Of a stretch of DNA of 48,637 nt, positions 33,397 through 41,905 are shown one piece after another. Made by a program: the position numbers and the translations under genes. The notes beneath the pieces are model-generated. The model was not told where the DNA came from, searched no databases, and saw nothing but the letters and a program-made list of their open reading frames with translations. The stretch's first letter is position 1, and every line of letters starts with the position of its first letter. Source of the stretch: Myxococcales bacterium (GTDB lineage: Bacteria > Pseudomonadota > Gammaproteobacteria > DSM-16500); contig CAJCIZ010000209.1 in the NCBI GenBank assembly GCA_903970525.1, positions 1-48,637 on the forward strand, written 5' to 3'.

Positions 33397-34626
33397 ATGC
33401 TGCATAGAGTAAAACTTTTCACGCTGACCAGCCTTCTGCTGACACTCGTATTGACAGGCACTTCTTCGCTATCGTTGGCAAACGAAGTGATTCCTATCCC
33501 ACTGAAAATTCAGCCTATGATTTCACCCGCTGTGCCCAATATTGACGCGAAAGGTTACATCTTAATCGACGCGAATAGCGGCAAAGTATTGGCCGAAAAA
33601 AATGCAGATGCGCGCATGTCTCCTGCCAGCTTAACAAAACTGATGTCGCTTTATATTATCTCCAGCGCCCTCAAGAGCGGCTCTATCCACGCCGATGATA
33701 AAGTCAGAATCAGCACGAAAGCCTGGAAAACCGGCGGTTCACGCATGTTCGTGAAAGTGAATGACGAAGTCCCTGTTAAAGATTTAATCCGCGGCATTGC
33801 AGTTGCATCAGGTAATGACGCCTCCGTTGCCATGGCGGAATACCTGGCTGGCACAGAAGAAGCCTTTGCCAGCATCATGAATGCCGAAGCGAAAGCCCTT
33901 GGCATGACTAGCTCACACTTCATGGATGGCACCGGCTTACCTAATCCACAACATTATTCCACCGCTAGGGATTTCGCTACACTCGCACAAGCGTTAACAC
34001 GCGATTACCCTGAAGATTACAAATTATTTTCTGAGAAATGGTTTACCTATAACAATATTCGCCAACCCAACCGCAATCGTTTGTTGTGGCGTTATCAATA
34101 TGCTGATGGCTTAAAAACAGGTCATACCGATGACGCGGGATATTGTCTAGTGGCTTCTGCTGTCAAAGATGGCATGCGCTTAATCAGTGTCATCATGGGT
34201 GCGCCTAGCGATGAATCACGTACTGAAGATTCTATTCGTCTTTTAACCTACGGCTTCCGCTTTTTTGAAACTCAAAAATTATATAGAGGCGGCTCGACGT
34301 TAGCTGAAGCGCGCGTTTGGAAAGGCACAAAAGGAGAATTCCCCGTAGGCGTTGCGGATGATTGGTATGTGACCTTACCTACCGGCCAAGCGAAAAATGT
34401 TCAAGCAAAAATTTCTTTAAACGAACCGCTTTCCGCACCTATCGTGAAAGGCCAAACCTATGGAACCGTTGATATTGTACTCAACAACCAAGTTGTTGCG
34501 TCCAAGCCACTGGTTGCACTGGCTGATGTTTCTAAAGGCGGCATGATTCGCGGTATTTCTGACTCAATGAGTTATCGCTTTCATAAACTCTTTACTAAGT
34601 CAGATGAAAAAGCCAACAACGGCTAG
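33397..34626 (+). CDS. dacA: D-alanyl-D-alanine carboxypeptidase (PBP5/6 type)
   Basis: 409-residue penicillin-binding protein that trims the pentapeptide of peptidoglycan. The N-terminal signal peptide (about 1-28) is followed by the three active-site motifs: S-x-x-K in SPASLTKLMS, S-x-N in ASGND and K-T-G in LKTGHTDDAG. The C-terminal PBP5 beta domain and a final amphipathic helix (SDSMSYRFHKLF) for membrane attachment are present. It begins the conserved gammaproteobacterial run dacA-ybeD-lipB-lipA. Confidence 0.95.
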   Translation: MLHRVKLFTLTSLLLTLVLTGTSSLSLANEVIPIPLKIQPMISPAVPNIDAKGYILIDANSGKVLAEKNADARMSPASLTKLMSLYIISSALKSGSIHADDKVRISTKAWKTGGSRMFVKVNDEVPVKDLIRGIAVASGNDASVAMAEYLAGTEEAFASIMNAEAKALGMTSSHFMDGTGLPNPQHYSTARDFATLAQALTRDYPEDYKLFSEKWFTYNNIRQPNRNRLLWRYQYADGLKTGHTDDAGYCLVASAVKDGMRLISVIMGAPSDESRTEDSIRLLTYGFRFFETQKLYRGGSTLAEARVWKGTKGEFPVGVADDWYVTLPTGQAKNVQAKISLNEPLSAPIVKGQTYGTVDIVLNNQVVASKPLVALADVSKGGMIRGISDSMSYRFHKLFTKSDEKANNG

Positions 34627-34637
34627 GTCTAGACAGC

Positions 34638-34907
34638 ATGACTGAAAAAAATGCGCCGGCACTGAGTTTTCCTTGCGAGTTTCCCATTAAAGTTTTTGGG
34701 GTCGCCACTGAACAATTCGTGCCGAACATCTTAACTCTCATTCGAAAACATTCTCCTGATCTACCTGAAAGTGCTATCATTAGCCGACCCAGCAAAGATG
34801 GGAAATATCTTGCTTTAACCATTACTGTCCCTGTCGAAAGTCAAAAGGAACTCGATGCTATTTATCTTGAACTGACAGCCAGTCCCCATGTACTTATGGC
34901 ACTATGA
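34638..34907 (+). CDS. ybeD: YbeD/DUF493 family protein
   Basis: 89-residue member of the DUF493 (YbeD) family: FPCEFPIKVFGVA at the N-terminus and the conserved S-K-D-G-K-Y-L-A-L-T-I-T-V strand. It has a ferredoxin-like fold; its function remains uncertain, often linked to lipoate metabolism by position. It stands 11 bp after dacA and overlaps lipB by 4 bp, as in E. coli. Confidence 0.92.
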   Translation: MTEKNAPALSFPCEFPIKVFGVATEQFVPNILTLIRKHSPDLPESAIISRPSKDGKYLALTITVPVESQKELDAIYLELTASPHVLMAL

Positions 34908-35536
34908 CAACACACGCTGTCACGATACGTAAAATGCCGCCGCAAGAGTATGTCTCTTGTTGGCAAGCCATGAAATCATTTACCGATTCGCGCGACGAAA
35001 ACACACAAGATGAAATCTGGTTGTTAGAACATTTCCCTGTTTTCACGCAAGGGCAAAATGGTAAACCAGAGCATGTATTAGATGCAGGCGCCATTCCCAT
35101 TATTCAAAGTGATCGCGGCGGACAAGTGACTTATCATGGTCCCGGTCAACTGATGGTTTATACCTTAGTCGATGTGAAACGAAAAAAATTAAATGTGCGC
35201 CAATTGGTCACACTGTTAGAACAATCCGTCATTCAATTACTCGCCCATTTTCAAATTGAAGCTCAGGCAAAATGTGAAGCGCCTGGCGTCTATGTTAATC
35301 AACAAAAAATTGCTTCTATTGGTCTCAGAATTCGACGCGGTTGCGCGTATCATGGTTTTGCCTTAAATGTCGCAATGGATTTAACCCCTTTCACACGCAT
35401 CAACCCCTGCGGTTATTCTGAATTGAAAATGATTCAGCTCGCAGATTTGATTCAGCCTAGTGAATTAGCAACTGCAGAGACTAAACTTATTGAGTATCTT
35501 ATGAAAAATTTAGGATATACTAGCGCCAATCATTAA
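34904..35536 (+). CDS. lipB: Octanoyl-ACP:protein octanoyltransferase
   Basis: 210-residue LipB, which moves octanoate from ACP to lipoyl domains of 2-oxoacid dehydrogenases and the glycine cleavage H protein. Seen are [16 protein letters not shown], the lysine-containing [12 protein letters not shown] and the catalytic cysteine in INPCGYSEL. The start overlaps ybeD by 4 bp (ATGA). lipA follows, so both steps of lipoate synthesis are encoded together. Confidence 0.95.
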   Translation: MTTHAVTIRKMPPQEYVSCWQAMKSFTDSRDENTQDEIWLLEHFPVFTQGQNGKPEHVLDAGAIPIIQSDRGGQVTYHGPGQLMVYTLVDVKRKKLNVRQLVTLLEQSVIQLLAHFQIEAQAKCEAPGVYVNQQKIASIGLRIRRGCAYHGFALNVAMDLTPFTRINPCGYSELKMIQLADLIQPSELATAETKLIEYLMKNLGYTSANH

Positions 35537-35549
35537 ACGGGACCCCGTT

Positions 35550-36506
35550 ATGGATCAGAAAACAATTATTGACCCTTACAAAAAGCAAAAAGGTGCAGAA
35601 AAACTGGCTCGCATCCCCATTAAAATTGAGCCTAGCACTACCCTGCTGCGTAAACCGGATTGGATACGAATTCGTGTGCCCAATACGCCGGCTGTTTCCG
35701 ACTTAAAAAAGATTTTACGCGATAACAAACTGGTCACGGTTTGTGAAGAAGCCTCTTGCCCTAATTTGCCAGAATGCTTTAGCCATGGCACGGCCACTTT
35801 CATGATCATGGGTGATAAGTGCACACGTCGTTGCAGTTTTTGCGACGTAGGTCACGGTCGTCCTGACCCCCTAGATGTCAATGAGCCTAGCAATTTAGGC
35901 AATACGATTGCACAAATGAAATTACGCTATGTGGTCATCACTTCAGTCGATAGAGATGATTTACGAGATGGTGGCGCAAGTCATTTCAGCGCTTGTCTAA
36001 AAGCCATTCGCGAAAAAAGCCCTACCATCACCATCGAAGTCTTAGTCCCCGACTATCGTGGCCGTATGGATATTGCACTTGAAGAAACCGCCAAAGAACT
36101 ACCTGACATTTTCAATCACAATATCGAAACTGTGCCACGTTTATACAAACAAGCGCGCCCAGGTTCGGACTATGCTCATTCTTTACTCTTGCTAAAAGAA
36201 TTCAAACGTCGCTTTCCTAACATCCCGACTAAGTCAGGACTCATGTTAGGCTTAGGTGAAACCGATGAAGAAATTGAACAAACCTTGCGCGACTTGCGCG
36301 AACATGATGTTGAAATGTTAACGCTTGGTCAATATTTGCAACCTAGCAAATTTCATATGCCCGTTTCTCGTTACATCACGCCACAACGTTTTCAAGAATT
36401 TGCGGATTATGCGAAGAGCATTGGATTCCACAATGTCGCGAGCGGTCCTTTGGTGAGATCTTCTTACCATGCAGATAAACAAGCTGCCGGTGAGAATGTT
36501 TCATAA
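35550..36506 (+). CDS. lipA: Lipoyl synthase (radical SAM)
   Basis: 318-residue radical-SAM enzyme that inserts two sulfur atoms into the octanoyl chain. Both Fe-S cluster motifs are present: the auxiliary cluster [12 protein letters not shown] and the radical-SAM C-x-x-x-C-x-x-C in [11 protein letters not shown]. The RSSYHAD C-terminal serine motif is complete. It ends the dacA-ybeD-lipB-lipA run, 13 bp after lipB. Confidence 0.97.
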   Translation: MDQKTIIDPYKKQKGAEKLARIPIKIEPSTTLLRKPDWIRIRVPNTPAVSDLKKILRDNKLVTVCEEASCPNLPECFSHGTATFMIMGDKCTRRCSFCDVGHGRPDPLDVNEPSNLGNTIAQMKLRYVVITSVDRDDLRDGGASHFSACLKAIREKSPTITIEVLVPDYRGRMDIALEETAKELPDIFNHNIETVPRLYKQARPGSDYAHSLLLLKEFKRRFPNIPTKSGLMLGLGETDEEIEQTLRDLREHDVEMLTLGQYLQPSKFHMPVSRYITPQRFQEFADYAKSIGFHNVASGPLVRSSYHADKQAAGENVS

Positions 36507-36591
36507 TCAAAGCAAATAAAATCACTTGCATACACAAGGCCGCCCTATAAAATGGTAAAGCCCGTTAACCTAGGAAAAACGTTTAATTATC

Positions 36592-38616
36592 ATGATGTCC
36601 GATATCGTAGGCCCCTTATTACAATGGCTAAATACTCACCCTAATTCGGCGGGTTTAGCGACATTTATTATTTCAGCGGCTGAATCAATCGCAATCATAG
36701 GTACCGTCGTCCCTGGCTCTGTCACCATGACAGCCATCGGTACGTTAGCCGGCGCAGGTGTCATTCCATTTTGGGTAACCATTATTTGCGCCATATTCGG
36801 CGCAATTGTTGGAGACAATATTAGCTTCTGGATAGGCCACCATTTTAAGCGACGCTTACCGACTGTTTGGCCTTTTCGAAATTATCCTCAGCTACTCCAA
36901 AATGGTGAAAATTTTTTTCAACGCTACGGCATGATGAGCGTATTCATCGGTCGATTTATAGGACCCGTACGCGCACTCGTTCCTATTGTGGCAGGTATGT
37001 TAGACATGCCACCGCTACGGTATATTCCTGTTAGCATTATTGCTTCTATCTTATGGGCACCCGCCTATATGCTGCCAGGCATTTTGTTAGGTGCTGCTAG
37101 CTTAGAACTTCCACCTGACGTCGCTGTGCATGCGTTATTGATGTTGCTATTAGTGGCTTTGTTCTTCTTAATTTGTAGTTGGTTAATCTTGAAATTCTTT
37201 TTCCTGGTGGGCCATCAGATCGACCAGTCTCTGAATTCGCTATGGGAAAAATTACGTCGCTCACCCTACTTTCAATTTTGGACCAAACTGCTGCAACATC
37301 ATGACGCACGAGAAAAACACGGTCAGCTCACCCTGGCATTTTATTTCATTGTTGCGTGTGCTTTGTTTGCTTATGTCGCCTCAGTGGTCATAGCGACACC
37401 TTCACAAGATATTCTCGTGGACAAAATTTTCTTTTATTCATTCCGCAGTTTCCGCACGGCTTGCGTAGACAATTTTATGCTGGTTATCACCTTATTAGGA
37501 GATAAGCGTATTCTCAGCGCAGTCACACTTGTGCTCTTTGCGTGGCTAGCTTATAAAAAATGCTGGCGAACGGCTTGGCATGCTTTAGCACTCTTATTCA
37601 TGACAGTCGGTAGCGTCTTACTTGTTAAACATTTCATCCATTCGCCACGCCCTTGGGGAATAGTTGGCAATGCAGAAACGTTTTCTTTCCCTAGCGGTCA
37701 TACAACCATTTCTAGCACTTTTTATATTGGTCTAGGTTTATTACTCTTGAATTCTGCAAAAGTAAAATGCCGCTGGCCGTTTTATTGGGTCATTGCACTC
37801 TTGGTTGCAACCATTAGCATTTCACGTTTGTACTTAGGTGCACATTGGTTCACAGATATGGCGGCTGGCTGGATATTAAGTGCGGCACTTCTCATCTTGA
37901 TCTCACTTTCTTATAGACGCAAACCAGCAGATAACATTCCTGTGCGCCGCACGTTTTTTATCACGCTCATCGTGTTAATAGTATTGGTCAGCGGCGTTGC
38001 GTTTAAAGAATTTGGTCAGATGAAGCAAAACTATTCGCAAGTGAACTGGCCGACTCAAACAATTACACTGTCCAATTGGTGGGAACAAAAAGGTGATGAT
38101 TTACCTTTATATCGCATTGGTCGAGTTGGCCTGCCATCTGAAGTGTTTAACCTACAATGGTTTGGCGATTTGACGCAAATTCAAGATACACTGCTTAAAC
38201 AAGGTTGGGAAATGCCGGCAGAAACAACTTGGATTAATATTGTAGATCGCGTCATGGATGTCAGCAGCGCAGAACATTTACCCTTAGTCGCGCCTTTATA
38301 TCTAGATAAAAAACCTGTTCTAGCGTTAGTAAAACATATGAATGGTGACAAGAAATTAGTAGTGTTACGATTATGGGAATCCAATTATATTGTCGAAGGT
38401 CAACAACAGCCTCTTTGGGTGGGATCGGTTGGCTCGGTACCGCGCACATTTAGTTGGTTAATTAATTACAAACGATCCAATAATGTTGACGTCAATACCG
38501 CACTCATCTTTGCGGCTATGCCTGAACAATATTCAGTAAGATCTGTAGAAGTTAACTTGAAGCACAACCACCATTGGAAACAGCAAGAGTTGATTTTAAT
38601 TAAGCCCAAAGACTGA
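36592..38616 (+). CDS. DedA - PAP2 phosphatase - LssY C-terminal fusion
   Basis: 674-residue integral membrane protein. Residues 1-205 form a DedA domain (GTVVPGSVTMTAIG, FIGRFIGPVRALVPIVAGML). Residues 250-440 are a PAP2 lipid phosphatase with the three motifs KHFIHSPRP (about 345), FSFPSGHTT (about 364) and SRLYLGAHWFTD (about 408-419), so it should be active. The C-terminal 480-674 resemble the LssY C-terminal domain (GWEMPAETTW, LWVGSVGS). It probably dephosphorylates an undecaprenyl pyrophosphate or phospholipid on the periplasmic side. Similar fusions are known from Legionella LssY. A possible promoter lies in the gap after lipA. Confidence 0.88.
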   Translation: MMSDIVGPLLQWLNTHPNSAGLATFIISAAESIAIIGTVVPGSVTMTAIGTLAGAGVIPFWVTIICAIFGAIVGDNISFWIGHHFKRRLPTVWPFRNYPQLLQNGENFFQRYGMMSVFIGRFIGPVRALVPIVAGMLDMPPLRYIPVSIIASILWAPAYMLPGILLGAASLELPPDVAVHALLMLLLVALFFLICSWLILKFFFLVGHQIDQSLNSLWEKLRRSPYFQFWTKLLQHHDAREKHGQLTLAFYFIVACALFAYVASVVIATPSQDILVDKIFFYSFRSFRTACVDNFMLVITLLGDKRILSAVTLVLFAWLAYKKCWRTAWHALALLFMTVGSVLLVKHFIHSPRPWGIVGNAETFSFPSGHTTISSTFYIGLGLLLLNSAKVKCRWPFYWVIALLVATISISRLYLGAHWFTDMAAGWILSAALLILISLSYRRKPADNIPVRRTFFITLIVLIVLVSGVAFKEFGQMKQNYSQVNWPTQTITLSNWWEQKGDDLPLYRIGRVGLPSEVFNLQWFGDLTQIQDTLLKQGWEMPAETTWINIVDRVMDVSSAEHLPLVAPLYLDKKPVLALVKHMNGDKKLVVLRLWESNYIVEGQQQPLWVGSVGSVPRTFSWLINYKRSNNVDVNTALIFAAMPEQYSVRSVEVNLKHNHHWKQQELILIKPKD

Positions 38617-38628
38617 TAGGAGTTTTCA

Positions 38629-39636
38629 ATGTTATATGCATTAGTTCAACTGTCTCTTTTCACGATGAAAGCACTTGTTATTGTCGTTCTCATCTTAATG
38701 CTACTGGCTGGCATTATTGCTTTGCTCAGCAAAGGAAAAGATAAGCTCAAAGGCAAAATTCAAATTAAAAACTTAAATGAAAAATTTGCTGAAACCAAAG
38801 AAGCGCTGTTAGCAGAAATTCTCTCCAAAGACGAATTTAAAAAGTTTTTAAAAGATAAAAAAGCAGCGCTTAAAGCAAAACAAAAAGCACAAGGTGATAC
38901 AAAACCAAAAAATATCTATGTCATTAACTTTTGTGGTGACATGAAAGCTTCTGCTGTGGCTGCATTACGCGAAGAAGTCACGGCCATTCTAGGAATTGCA
39001 ACCTCCACTGACGAAGTGGTTGTGCGCATAGAAAGCCCAGGTGGATTAGTGCATGCTTATGGTTTAGCAGCAGCACAACTCGCACGCTTTCGACAACGCG
39101 ACATACCTTTAACTGTCACGGTCGACAAAGTCGCTGCCAGCGGTGGTTATCTCATGGCGAGCGTGGCCAATAAAATTCTTGCGGCACCATTTGCAGTAAT
39201 TGGCTCGATTGGCGTCATCGTACAACTCCCTAATTTTCACCGTTTACTCAAAGAAAAAAATGTCGACTTCGAGCAACTCACTGCGGGGAATTTTAAACGC
39301 ACGTTAACTATGTTTGGCCGTAACACCGAAGAAGGCCGTGAAAAATTACAAGAAGAAATTGAAGACATACATAATTTATTTAAAAACACGATTCATCAAT
39401 ATCGCAAACAATTGGATATACAAAAAGTCGCAACAGGTGAAATTTGGATGGGCGCACAAGCGCTGGAAATTAACCTGGTAGATGAAATTGAAACGAGCGA
39501 CGACTATCTGTTAAAAAACAGTGAAAACGCCAACCTTTATGAAATCTGTTTTGAAATTAAAAAATCACTAGGAAGCCGGCTTGCTTCTTCAGCTAGCGCA
39601 TTACTTAACTATTCGCATGATGGATTGTTAAAGTAA
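38629..39636 (+). CDS. sohB: SohB-like S49 peptidase
   Basis: 335-residue inner-membrane serine protease of family S49. An N-terminal membrane helix (about 12-33) is followed by a charged linker and the protease domain with RIESPGGLVHAYG and the catalytic serine in DKVAASGGYLMASVA. The lysine partner of the dyad is in the KRTLTMFG region. It starts 12 bp after the preceding membrane-phosphatase gene, with AGGAG just before the ATG. It probably helps in envelope protein or signal-peptide degradation. Confidence 0.93.
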   Translation: MLYALVQLSLFTMKALVIVVLILMLLAGIIALLSKGKDKLKGKIQIKNLNEKFAETKEALLAEILSKDEFKKFLKDKKAALKAKQKAQGDTKPKNIYVINFCGDMKASAVAALREEVTAILGIATSTDEVVVRIESPGGLVHAYGLAAAQLARFRQRDIPLTVTVDKVAASGGYLMASVANKILAAPFAVIGSIGVIVQLPNFHRLLKEKNVDFEQLTAGNFKRTLTMFGRNTEEGREKLQEEIEDIHNLFKNTIHQYRKQLDIQKVATGEIWMGAQALEINLVDEIETSDDYLLKNSENANLYEICFEIKKSLGSRLASSASALLNYSHDGLLK

Positions 39637-39660
39637 TAGAACATTTTTTGAGTTAAACAT

Positions 39661-40875
39661 ATGAAGTATTTCATCGATCTCTCTTTATTTTTTCGGAATC
39701 GTAATTTTCGCTTATTATTTACAGGGCAGGCGATTTCATACATTGGTATCATGATTACCAGTGTTGCATTGCCCTATCAAATTTATCATGTGACGCAATC
39801 TATTTTCATGGTGGGATTGTTAAGCCTTTTTCAACTACTCCCGTTGCTTGTGACAGCGTTGTTAGGCGGTGTACTTGCGGACAGACATCATAGACGCAAT
39901 CTTTTAATCGTATCTGAATCCCTACTCACTTTAGGCTGTCTATGCTTAGCCTGGAACAGTGCGCTTGCAACGCCGCATGTTTGGGTTATTTTTATCGCTG
40001 CAACACTGATGTCTGCTCTCAATGGTTTGCATAGACCTGCGCTAGACAGTATTACGCAACAAGTTGTTGCGAAAGAGGATTATCCCTCGGTTAGTACATT
40101 GACCATGTTTACGTTTAGTTCTTGCATGATTGCGGGTCCTGCGCTGGGTGGATTGATGATTGCTCATTTTGGTTTATTTACAACTTTCATTGCAGATTTC
40201 GCGACTTATATCATTTCATTGGCTACCCTATTATGCATGCGCAACATTCCAAAGCCAGAAAACAAACGCGATGAATCTACATGGACTGCGCTCAAACAAG
40301 GATTTCAATATGCCATTTCACGGCAAGAATTATTAGGGACTTATTTCGTTGATTTTGTCGCGATGATTTTCGGCATGCCTATGGCGTTGTTTCCGGCGAT
40401 CGCAGAAATGCATGGCGGTCCGAAAGTATTAGGGATGTTATATTCTGCGCCTGCTGTAGGTGCGTTAGTGATTTCTCTGGTGAGTGGTTGGGCGAAAGAA
40501 ATCAAACAACACGGAAAAGCCATTGCAGTATCCGCATCCGTATGGGGCATTGCGATTATCTTATTTGGGCTTTCATCGAATCTCTTCGTAGCCTTATTTT
40601 TTATGGCGATTGCGGGTGCGGCTGATGCGTTGAGTGGCATGTTCAGACAAACTATGTGGAACCAAACTATTCCGAATGAATTTCGGGGCCGATTATCTGG
40701 GATTGAAATGTTAAGTTATTTAAGCGGTCCTAAATTAGGCGATACCGAAGCGGGTTTGGTTGCGGCTGCTTTTGGAATTACTTTTTCAATTGTTTCAGGC
40801 GGTGTGCTTTGCATCGCAGGTGTGGGTGTGTGCTGTTATTTCCTGCCAAAGTTTTGGCGATATAAAGCAGAATAA
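39661..40875 (+). CDS. MFS transporter (EntS-like)
   Basis: 404-residue major facilitator with about 12 membrane helices. NRNFRLLFTGQAISYIG in helix 1, the loop GGVLADRHHRRNLL between helices 2 and 3, and the central basic loop MRNIPKPENKRDE are typical of the EntS/MFS_3 group of exporters. The substrate, perhaps a siderophore or a drug, cannot be told. It is the last gene of the plus-strand run after sohB and is convergent with the deaminase gene. Confidence 0.85.
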   Translation: MKYFIDLSLFFRNRNFRLLFTGQAISYIGIMITSVALPYQIYHVTQSIFMVGLLSLFQLLPLLVTALLGGVLADRHHRRNLLIVSESLLTLGCLCLAWNSALATPHVWVIFIAATLMSALNGLHRPALDSITQQVVAKEDYPSVSTLTMFTFSSCMIAGPALGGLMIAHFGLFTTFIADFATYIISLATLLCMRNIPKPENKRDESTWTALKQGFQYAISRQELLGTYFVDFVAMIFGMPMALFPAIAEMHGGPKVLGMLYSAPAVGALVISLVSGWAKEIKQHGKAIAVSASVWGIAIILFGLSSNLFVALFFMAIAGAADALSGMFRQTMWNQTIPNEFRGRLSGIEMLSYLSGPKLGDTEAGLVAAAFGITFSIVSGGVLCIAGVGVCCYFLPKFWRYKAE

Positions 40876-40885
40876 TTTTCTCTCA

Positions 40886-41374
40886 TTAAGCAACACTCAT
40901 AGCAACATCAAAAACCTCAGTCACTGCTTCTCCTAATTCCATCTCCCACTCATGTGGATGATGGTGCATGTAATTAGCCATCATGCCAAAACATTCTGGT
41001 GAATTTAAATCGATGACGTTCACACCCATTTCACGTAACCAATAAACACCACCCATAAAGCTGACAGATTCACCAACAACAACCGTACCAATATTATGCT
41101 GACGAATTAAATCGCTGCAATGCTTACAGGGCGCGAGTGTTGTGACCATGATTTTATCTCGGTATGACTGTTTCTGACCGACTTGATCAAAAACATTTGA
41201 TTCGCTGTGCAGAGAAAAATGAGAATGATTGCCTAGGCGATTGTGACTTTTACCGAGCAGCTTTCCTGTGCGATCAAAGATTGCCGCGCCGAGTGGAATA
41301 CTCCCGTCTTGCTGCGCTAGCCTTGCTTCCGTGATTGCGACATCCAGTAGCTGTTGATAATTGATACCGTCCAT
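40886..41374 (-). CDS. Cytosine deaminase-like nucleoside deaminase (FCY1 type)
   Basis: 162-residue zinc deaminase. The active-site motifs are H-S-E (HSESNVFDQVG) and P-C-x-x-C (LAPCKHCSDLI). The downstream stretch VVVGESVSFMGGVYWLREMG and the tail HHHPHEWEMELGE resemble yeast cytosine deaminase FCY1 more than bacterial CodA or TadA. It would deaminate cytosine or a related base. The start at 41374 has AAGGAGC 7 bases before. A longer frame extends to 41653, but the added part does not resemble the family and overlaps the lipoprotein gene upstream. Confidence 0.83.
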   Translation of the reverse strand: MDGINYQQLLDVAITEARLAQQDGSIPLGAAIFDRTGKLLGKSHNRLGNHSHFSLHSESNVFDQVGQKQSYRDKIMVTTLAPCKHCSDLIRQHNIGTVVVGESVSFMGGVYWLREMGVNVIDLNSPECFGMMANYMHHHPHEWEMELGEAVTEVFDVAMSVA

Positions 41375-41501
41375 GTGCTTGCTCCTTGTGTAAACATTCC
41401 CTATGTCCACCCATAGAATTTTACACCACAGTTTTGTATTATTCGATACATATGAGAGTAAAATCCAAAGAATACAGGGATGTCTCACACTTAGGGGTAC
41501 T

Positions 41502-41888
41502 ATGAAGATTACACAAATTGGATGTTTATTGATCTTCTCATTATTGGCTGTAGGTTGTGCAACCACATATCCTGTTATTGGGCAAGTAAATGGCAAACCC
41601 CGTTTTACCGGCGCTATCAGCAAAGACTTTCTCACAGGAGCCAGCGGCATCACGATACACTCTCTCGACGGTAAAGTTGTTTGTTACGGCACTCTTTACA
41701 CCGTCTATACACCCAATGTGAGCATGAGTTGTGAAAACAAAGGCAGCGCGACCTTACACTGCAGTGATTCCAGCACCATTCTCTCCAGCTGGCGTAATTC
41801 ACGCTGTGGGGCAGGCTATGGGAATGGCTACACGGATAATGGCAACATTATTACCTTTACCTTCGGACGTAAGATTTGCCGACCTTGA
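41502..41888 (+). CDS. Small secreted lipoprotein of unknown function
   Basis: 128-residue protein with a lipoprotein-type signal: M-K-I-T-Q-I-G then a hydrophobic stretch to LLAVGC with cysteine at about residue 19 as the lipid site. The mature part has four further Cys pairs and a conserved SGITIHSLDGKVVCYG block. It is directly upstream of the copper-oxidase fusion (17 bp), so the two are likely in one unit. A GGGGTA precedes the ATG. A role at the membrane in copper handling is inference from position only. Confidence 0.72.
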   Translation: MKITQIGCLLIFSLLAVGCATTYPVIGQVNGKPRFTGAISKDFLTGASGITIHSLDGKVVCYGTLYTVYTPNVSMSCENKGSATLHCSDSSTILSSWRNSRCGAGYGNGYTDNGNIITFTFGRKICRP

Positions 41889-41905
41889 TCTTTAGGATTT
41901 GAGTA

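Noticed and set aside
40886-41653. Longer version of the deaminase starting at 41653
   Set aside because: The additional 93 residues are unlike any deaminase, the region overlaps the lipoprotein gene on the other strand, and the start at 41374 has a good ribosome-binding site.
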